Shown in pieces: positions 58,001-64,000 of a stretch of DNA of 64,000 bases; within the stretch, counting starts at the first letter, position 1; every line of letters starts with the position of its first letter. The stretch spans positions 744,001-808,000 of the forward strand of contig JAAXNY010000001.1 of the NCBI GenBank assembly GCA_013420905.1. The letters run 5' to 3'. Origin of the DNA: Collybia mongolica. Lineage: Eukaryota; Basidiomycota; Agaricomycetes; Agaricales; Clitocybaceae. Position numbers and translations under genes: made by a program. Under the pieces are notes generated by a model. The model was not told the origin of the DNA. It saw only the letters and a program-made list of their open reading frames with translations, and did not search any database.

Positions 58001-59001
58001 TCGCGGGCAGTGCCGACCTGAGGAAGAATAGGGCCCCTGGGAAGCTTTACGATGACTGGATCAAGGTGTGATCTTGAACGCCGATTTGGGACTCCATAGC
58101 GCTCTTCTGTGTTGGATGTCTCATAGGTAGGTGCTCGCGGGCTTTCTGCGAGCTTTACCCTCACGAAGCTATTACCTGGTAGACTTCTCCATCGTGGGTG
58201 TATACGAAAACAGCTTTCTCCAAGCCAGCAGGCACCCCGTAAAAATCGGTTACATACTTCGTTTTTTGTGGCGCGTGTACGATGAGCCTTCGAACGAGAC
58301 GATATATATATAAACAATCAAAGGGGGTAACAAACTCACCTCCCAACCAAAAGCAAAAAAATTTCGATCTGAATGGAGCGGGGGTGGATGGCGTAACGCC
58401 GGGACAGAGGAAGGGAGCTTGAGTTAGAATTCAGTATCTGGCGCAGGTAATAGGAGAACGAAACGAACAGTTGATCCCTCTGAATTAAGGGTGTGCTGGT
58501 TGTGGAAACGATCAGTATGGGGAAGGGCATTAAGGGACTACGGGGGGTGAATGTACGGACCCTTTCAACCGGTGATTCGTGGAAACCATGAGTACTGCGT
58601 ACCTGGCCGTCCACAGCGACATCGGGGTCGTTCGTGGGTTTGACTGTACGTGTTTTATCCGTGGGTGACTCTGCACTATGGGTTGTCGCAGAGGTAGAGC
58701 TCTGGGATTGAAGAAGATAGTTCCGGTGAAGTATGAATGAGGAAATGGTGAACTTTGTGAAGAACTCATCGCTCACCGTATTTTGTGAGATGTTCGTCTG
58801 GGAAGCTTTACCCGTATTCTGCAAAGTATGCTTGTTTACTGCCCTTGTAGCAGTAGTCTTGGTCGTGATAGGGGACTTTTGTGAGTTCGATTTCGTCGCC
58901 GGTTCTCGGTTAGTAGTTTGGCGGCTTTCGGAAGAGCAGGATTTGGAATCCGAATGATGGGCTTGCCGTCTTCCAGCGGTCTGTTTAATAGCACTAGGCA
59001 T
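55041..59001 (-). CDS. RBR-type E3 ubiquitin ligase with three CCCH zinc fingers and RRM-like region
   Basis: A large protein that probably binds RNA and transfers ubiquitin. It starts MPSAIKQTAGRRQAHHSDSK at 59001 with a disordered region. Three CCCH fingers follow, each C-x7-C-x5-C-x3-H: CNRFLRGACWLGESCFRIH (about 58250), CRGWLLRRCLRGYACSFVH (about 57555) and CIKWLRDDCHKGYACNYVH (about 57450). An RRM-like segment (WIFISNVPIHVTSGEITRLL) lies near 57060. The RBR part is RING1 (CPVCFDQVTSPVTLRCGHAW), IBR (HYCPSPDCPQIYR, CPSCLLRICPCCHVEAH) and RING2 (CPGCKIPIERVEGCNHMTC, with the likely catalytic Cys in GCNHM). The layout recalls plant DEAH11/12-type RBR tails. Exon joins between 57160 and 59001 are only partly worked out. 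Confidence 0.8.
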
Positions 59002-60076
59002 CGTTGAAATGCAACGAGCAAGTACTCAGTGCGAGAGATATTAGCAGGAGCGGGATGATGAGACTAATTGTCACAAAAAACTGGGGGAACGGGGCACATG
59101 GGGTGAGTTCAAACTCGCGGCTCCGTCACCATTGTCCATGTTCCTGATATGGCCATGTGACTCCCACGCACGAGTCAATACATGCCAAAAAGTGATCTTC
59201 GAGAATATCACGAAAGGGTATACAACCAGCTAAACCGATCATGCAGAAGCTTCTACTGTATGTGGCTGACGATATCATGTAATTAGGAAAACTATTCCTG
59301 CGCAGCGGGCCCTGACCGGAACCCGATGGTATGTAAGAACGATCAAAATGAGTGTGCCGCATGGTCTCTCGATCTCAAATTCGATCCGGGAGAATGCAAA
59401 ACGATAGCCAGGCATTGAAAACGCGCTGAGTTCAATGAAAAGAAAAAAGATCTCATTTGGAATACAAACATGCTGTGCTGGAAATACAGTGAAGGTATTC
59501 GCCATGATACAATGGCCCTTGTAAATACAGAGTCCAAAAAAACCTAAGTGGTTGCACGAAGAAGCCGCTGGGGTATACGCGAAACTCGGAGACGTTGATA
59601 TCGAGGGATGGGCGCGCCAGGATTGGGTGCTTGCGTGAGGTTGCGGTGATACATTAAGGAAGGCGAACATGAAATACAATAAGAGGGATCAAGGGGCAGT
59701 GCCGAAGATCGAGAGCTACGATATATGTCAGGAAAGAGGACATCTGCATTCATGAAACGCACGAAAGATTTGACTTGGCAAAGGAGGGAACGAAAAAATT
59801 TGTCAGGCGCTTCCGACACGAAAAGAAAATGATCGTGGTAGCCTACAGTGAAAAAGATCAGCGGTGGCACAAGTCAGCTGATAATCGTGTTGACGATGAG
59901 CCGCTGGTGATATGTCACATACCATGATTCCTGATAATACAATTCGACATAAATAACTTACAAAATCTAGAGTGGTAAGAATGATGCGAAAAACAGGAAG
60001 GCCAGTGGAATGATTGAATGGTGCCAGACCAGCTGATGGAGCGACTTTAGGAACTTACAAGATTGCTCGTGGATAG
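59002..60076. other. Intergenic region, possibly including the 3' exons of the KAR5-like gene
   Basis: On the minus strand, 59870-59544 is open and ends PIPRYQRLRVSRIPQRLLRA before a stop. This looks like a basic cytoplasmic tail and could belong to the KAR5-like gene if its last introns are longer than I placed them. A hydrophobic frame near 59990 (IIPLAFLFFASFLPL) would suit the membrane end of KAR5. The remainder shows nothing. Confidence 0.35.
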
Positions 60077-61995
60077 TTAGAGTTGACCAGGGATTAAAAA
60101 GTTCAGTGCCCGGGTGAGTAATCGGGTAGTTCCGTAGTCTTGCAAAAGGAGTCTAGCTTGAATGAATGCGGCGGAAGCGTTGATCTTCTCCAATTCTGCA
60201 TGTGTTGTTACGGTCAAATGCATTATGGTCTCGGCAAGCTGGCTGGCCGAGTCCGAAGTTTCGTGGTGTAATCTGTGCATATAGTTGGCTTGTTGAGTCG
60301 AATCATTGACGATTGACGCAATCTCGGAAGCAGTGGACGCGAGTGTGATGATCGACTAGGTATGTTGTTAGTTGGAAAAAAAAAGCCAAAACCATCAGTA
60401 CTATACATGAGTCAAACCGCCAATATGGCCTGTAAGGTGAGCCCATCGTTGCTGAGCTTCATTCTGGGGTATGGTGTGAGCAGAGGAGGTGTGAACATAA
60501 GGTGTACCCACGGCCAGATCTAGAGATGCTTGGTTATCGGTTTGAGACTGAACAAATATCGAATCAATATGGTTGAGGAGGGCCAGTTCTAGAGACGGTA
60601 TAAACTGCTGGAGGTCTTGTGAATGCTAGGGTTTTAGGTTACTGAAATGAGGATCGCGAATGTTTCAAATCACATACGTGCTGGGTTATCCCCGCTAGTG
60701 AGATCTCGGTCTACAAGCTATATTGGGTTTTAGGCACACAGCGATTCTGAGAAAAAACAAACTTGACGAATTAAGCTATATGCGTGACCTGCCTGTCGAG
60801 CTTCGAGGTCTGCAATTGCATTCGTGAATGCTTCGAGTACCTAAAGAAATGTTGATCAATATCACAATGTATTTAGTGATGTAGCCAGCAGTTCGCCAAC
60901 ATTGTCAAATTCCTTCGCAAGATGGAGGTGATGGCCCTGAACACCTGTTTCGAGTTTGCTAGCAGTCGTTTGCATCTGTGAAACTATCTCTTGCAGATTC
61001 TGGAAGGTACATAATGAATTGTCATGCGCAAAACCCCCACTGTACATACACGAAGGCGGTTTTCCAAATTGCGCATAATTAGCTCGGCCATCTTTTCTCG
61101 AGCGATTATAAATTGAATCATTGCAGCTTTCTCCATGGTAATGTTTCTATAAACTTCCCGAGCTGTATCTGAAATCATGAGGTCAGTCACATAAACAACC
61201 AGTAGCAGAGGTCGAACTACCGATGTCGTGCCAGCGCCGGAATGCAAAACAAAGCTGAGCTAATGACTTTCTATGAAAATATCTTTGGCCAACAACGCTG
61301 AAGATACGTACGGACTTCACGAAGATATCCCGAGTAACTAGACCAAAACTGCGCACTTCGAGAGAGTGCACTATGTTGATTGTGAACAATTGATTATAGG
61401 AAGGGGTCGAGCACTCACTCAACACATTCACCTTGTGAGTGAGGACCAGCCGACATAAAGGCGGAATCAACAGTAAAAGGTGCACATTCGAAAGGGATTG
61501 AATGATGTTTCGCGGTAGCCAGTTCACAGAGTGTCATCGATATTGCGGCTATAACATCCCTTCGTTAGTCATAATGACTGGAAGAAGATCCCTACTTACC
61601 TTTAACTCTCTCATCTTCATTCATATCCAATTCCCCACAACGAGCACGAATGAGACCAGCAGCCCTGCGAAAACAGTCGGGTCTTTGGCCATAATTTTTG
61701 AGAATCCCTGGGGTTGCATTGTCACCAACGTAGTGTGGCTGTTTCTGATTCAGAGAAAGGTACCCTGATTGAGAAGAAGGATCTCTATTTCTTCGGACGA
61801 AAGCACAGCACCTAGAAGGTAGTTTATTAAACTAGGCGAGAATAGTCTGAGATTGTTACCATTGATTTGTGGAGGAGCGGTGGGTGTCGGGTTGCTAACA
61901 CGCTGATTGATTTTATTCGACCAAGAGAAGGCCCGGCAGCTTTTGGAGAGTAGTAGGAGAAGACCCATGGCGGCTAACGCGAATGTCCTGATCAT
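60077..61995 (-). CDS. KAR5: KAR5/Tht1-family nuclear fusion protein
   Basis: This is an ER/nuclear-envelope protein needed for nuclear membrane fusion in karyogamy. It starts with a signal peptide (MIRTFALAAMGLLLLLSKSC). After an intron comes GAVLSSEEIEILLLNQG, then the Cys-containing family core: RPDCFRRAAGLIRARCGELD, AAISMTLCELATAKHHSIPFE (in two exons), CVE joined to ALSRSAQFWSSYSGYLREV. The rest is coiled coil in several exons (EKAAMIQFIIAREKMAELI, LQEIVSQMQTTASKLETGV, AETIMHLTVTTHAELEKINA). I end it at the stop at 60077. KAR5 proteins usually finish with membrane segments, and these may lie in further exons down to 59544. About ten introns. Confidence 0.83.
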
Positions 61996-62426
61996 CGTTA
62001 GGTGTTGCCTTGTCGAGCCATGATAGATCTGTTACAACGACGACTGACAGCAAGGCGGTTAACCTGGCCAACGAACAGACGCTGATGTACGCTGATGTAA
62101 TTCCAGAATCTCGGCAACCTCCGTATTGCTACGCTCCGAACGACACTCTTGCTCTGCAACACTCTTACAGCGGTGAATAATACCTCCAGCTACAACTATA
62201 TTTTTACAATTCTTGGTCTATGATAAAGTTGCAATATCCGATTATTGATCACACATACCGCCGGGCACCGTGATGCCGACCGTGGCACTGGCAGATTCAC
62301 ATGACTCTGAGCTTTCATAGGCTTGTGTGAACTATCAGGAGTTCAACCATTTATAAAGTGTTCGAGCTAAACATTTCCCATCGAAAAGTCCCTGCCCCAC
62401 ACAGCACGCATTGCGATAATTGCTAA
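61996..62426. other. Divergent intergenic region (KAR5 minus, GST plus)
   Basis: This is promoter DNA for both genes. Nothing else is visible. Confidence 0.45.
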
Positions 62427-63512
62427 ATGTTGACGGTCCATCACCTCAATAATTCCCGTTCGCAAAGGGTCCTTTGGTTATTGGTTAGTCGCGTACCTTC
62501 ACAGCCGACGGGCCTCCTACCTAAATCGATGTCTGGACTCTGGATCACAGGAGGAGCTGGAATTGCCCTATGAGATCAAAAAATATGATCGCAATGCTGA
62601 TCACCGGGCACCCAAAGAGTTACTTGCCCTTAACCCACTTGGAAAGTCTCCTGTTATCACGGACGGTGACATTACTTTGGCAGAAAGCGGGGCCATCGTC
62701 GGTAGGACTAAAACTGAACTGAATAAGCAGCTTATTTAATTATGGCCCATACGCAGAGTATTTAATCTCTAAGTATGGGAACGGCAAATTTCAAGCTTCA
62801 GAGCCCGGCTACCTTGATAACCTATATTGTATGTCACCAAATTTCAGGGTTTTGATCTAAAATTGACCGACCTACAAGTTACACATTATGCTGAGGGCTC
62901 CCTTATGCCGCTCTTGGTTCAAAAGATGATTTTTGGTATAGTCCCAAAGAAATCGCCCTTTTTAATCCGGCCCCTGGTCAGTACGATATTCGGGCAACTC
63001 GAGAAGCAGATCATCCAGCCTGAATATAAAAGGCATTACGAATTAGTGAGTATGATCCAATCTAGTGTGGCGCGTTGCCACTGATAGGTTTAATATAGAT
63101 AGACGCTCACTTGAATAAAGTCGCTAGTTGGTTTGCAGGTGGGGATCATCCAACCGTAAGCCCAGGAATCCAAAATATCACGAGATTTGGATTTAGGGTG
63201 TTGATCTGTTGTTCGCAGTCTGCCGACTTCCAAATGGCATTCCCACTTGAGGCAATCGTCACAACTTCGCCCGACTTAGCATCTCCAAAAATGAAAGAAT
63301 ATGTGAAACGTGTTCAGGAGAGGTGTGTCAGGTCAATCTTTTTCGTACAGGTTTCCTTTGTTGACTGGCTGTTCCATCGCTCTGGCCATTAGACCTGCGT
63401 ATAAACGTGTAAGTGATCTCTAGCCTTTGGCTGCTTCGCTCAGTCATCTGAAATGACTCATCAGGGCATCGAGAAAGGCGGACCATATGCTTACGCCGTT
63501 AAGATGGCTTAG
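62427..63512 (+). CDS. Glutathione S-transferase
   Basis: This is a cytosolic detoxification enzyme with thioredoxin-like N-domain and helical C-domain. It starts MLTVHHLNNSRSQRVLWLL, where the Asn/Ser pair after the first strand is the usual fungal GST active-site region. LPYEIKKYDRNADHRAPKEL, LNPLGKSPVITDGDITLAES (glutathione-binding E/S) and GAIVEYLISKYG follow. In the C-domain are THYAEGSLMPLLVQKM, DAHLNKVASWFAGGDHPT and SADFQMAFPLEAIV. It ends GGPYAYAVKMA. About eight exons join in frame; the last ones are very short (RPAYKR). This basidiomycete group is common next to stress genes. Confidence 0.87.
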
Positions 63513-63875
63513 TTGTTTTTGAAGGAGCTGGGTTTTCTACTTTGACCTCGTTACCAGTGTGATTCTGCCTTGAAAATGCATTGGTGCTCAAGTGAGGGAG
63601 GATTGGAAAAATGAAGGTAATTCCGCTATAACAAAGTATAGATACACGTCAAATTATACCGACTGATACGAGTAGGGTGTCATGAAATGGCATGGGTGCT
63701 GTCAATACAAATGCGTGAGGGTGTAAACAATATTAGTGGAGGGGTGTAGTAAAATAATTTTTTGAAAGGAGGATTAGTGAATATTTAAGTTACGACGAAT
63801 GAGTGAATGTTCGTATGCTTGATAATTAGGTGCAGTGAATGTGATAGATAAAAAGAGGGGATGAATCTATGATCA
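63513..63875. other. Convergent 3' region
   Basis: This is AT-rich 3' flank of the GST and of the partial gene at the right edge. No gene is seen. Confidence 0.45.
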
Positions 63876-64000
63876 TTATGGGAATGTAAATGAATCAATT
63901 ACGTTCAGCGTCAACTCGTCTCCGTGCGCTTGCACCAGAATGAGCTTGTTGTTCCCAGTAGCTGTGACCTTCACCTTCGACCCAATCGCCAGTGATGGGG
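63876..64000 (-). CDS. C-terminal fragment of an unrecognised protein, cut by the window edge
   Basis: An open minus-strand frame enters from the right edge and reads IGSKVKVTATGNNKLILVQA, then HGDELTLNVIDSFTFP and TAA at 63876-63878. The regular alternation suggests beta strands. It is too short to name a family. Confidence 0.5.
   Translation of the reverse strand, partial: PSLAIGSKVKVTATGNNKLILVQAHGDELTLNVIDSFTFP

Noticed and set aside
1..64000. CRISPR arrays, operons or bacterial mobile elements
   Set aside because: The window is intron-rich fungal nuclear DNA; no regularly spaced repeats were seen.

Overview
The window is nuclear DNA of a filamentous basidiomycete, most likely an Agaricomycete. 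Genes are split by many short introns (about 45-60 nt, GT..AG). Several families are typical of mushroom-forming fungi: a FunK1 protein kinase, DUF6534-type membrane proteins, small P-loop GTPases in tandem, an aryl-alcohol-oxidase-like GMC oxidoreductase, cytochrome P450s and a wax-synthase-like MBOAT. All gene models here were built by reading exons across the frames by eye.

Layout. 1-4480 is a CpG-depleted relic domain that carries a decayed inverted copy of the DUF6534 gene found intact at 12.7-14.4 kb; a 116-bp foldback sequence lies at its edge. 5.2-7.4 kb is a broken FunK1 kinase. 8.4-11.4 kb holds two short-chain dehydrogenases on the minus strand. 12.7-18.5 kb holds the DUF6534 protein and a secreted GMC oxidoreductase. 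18.8-21.9 kb is an array of three P-loop GTPase copies, the middle one decayed. 22.4-25.0 kb holds ATP synthase subunit k and a serine/proline-rich coiled-coil protein.

25.4-37.2 kb looks like a specialised-metabolite locus: an EthD-like protein, a UbiA-type prenyltransferase or terpene cyclase, two P450s and a secreted FAD-linked (BBE-like) oxidase. A SINE-like insertion with a perfect 14-bp target duplication lies inside it. The set resembles the UbiA/P450/FAD-oxidase core of the erinacine (cyathane diterpene) cluster. This is inference: no GGPP synthase or glycosyltransferase is in the window.

37.6-45.9 kb carries a GPI-type GH16 glucanase, an aminoglycoside-phosphotransferase-like kinase, a TPMT-family methyltransferase, an MBOAT acyltransferase and an FCP1/HAD-like phosphatase. 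46.3-51.8 kb is a local duplication zone: a truncated inverted copy of the phosphatase, then three more TPMT-family genes, two of them on arms of a roughly 1.5-kb inverted repeat. All four methyltransferase genes share the 11-mer AGATAAGATGC 41-45 bp before the ATG.

52.8-64.0 kb is more conserved: a disordered proline/serine-rich protein, an RBR ubiquitin ligase with three CCCH zinc fingers, a KAR5-type nuclear fusion protein, a glutathione S-transferase, and the C-terminus of one more gene at the right edge.
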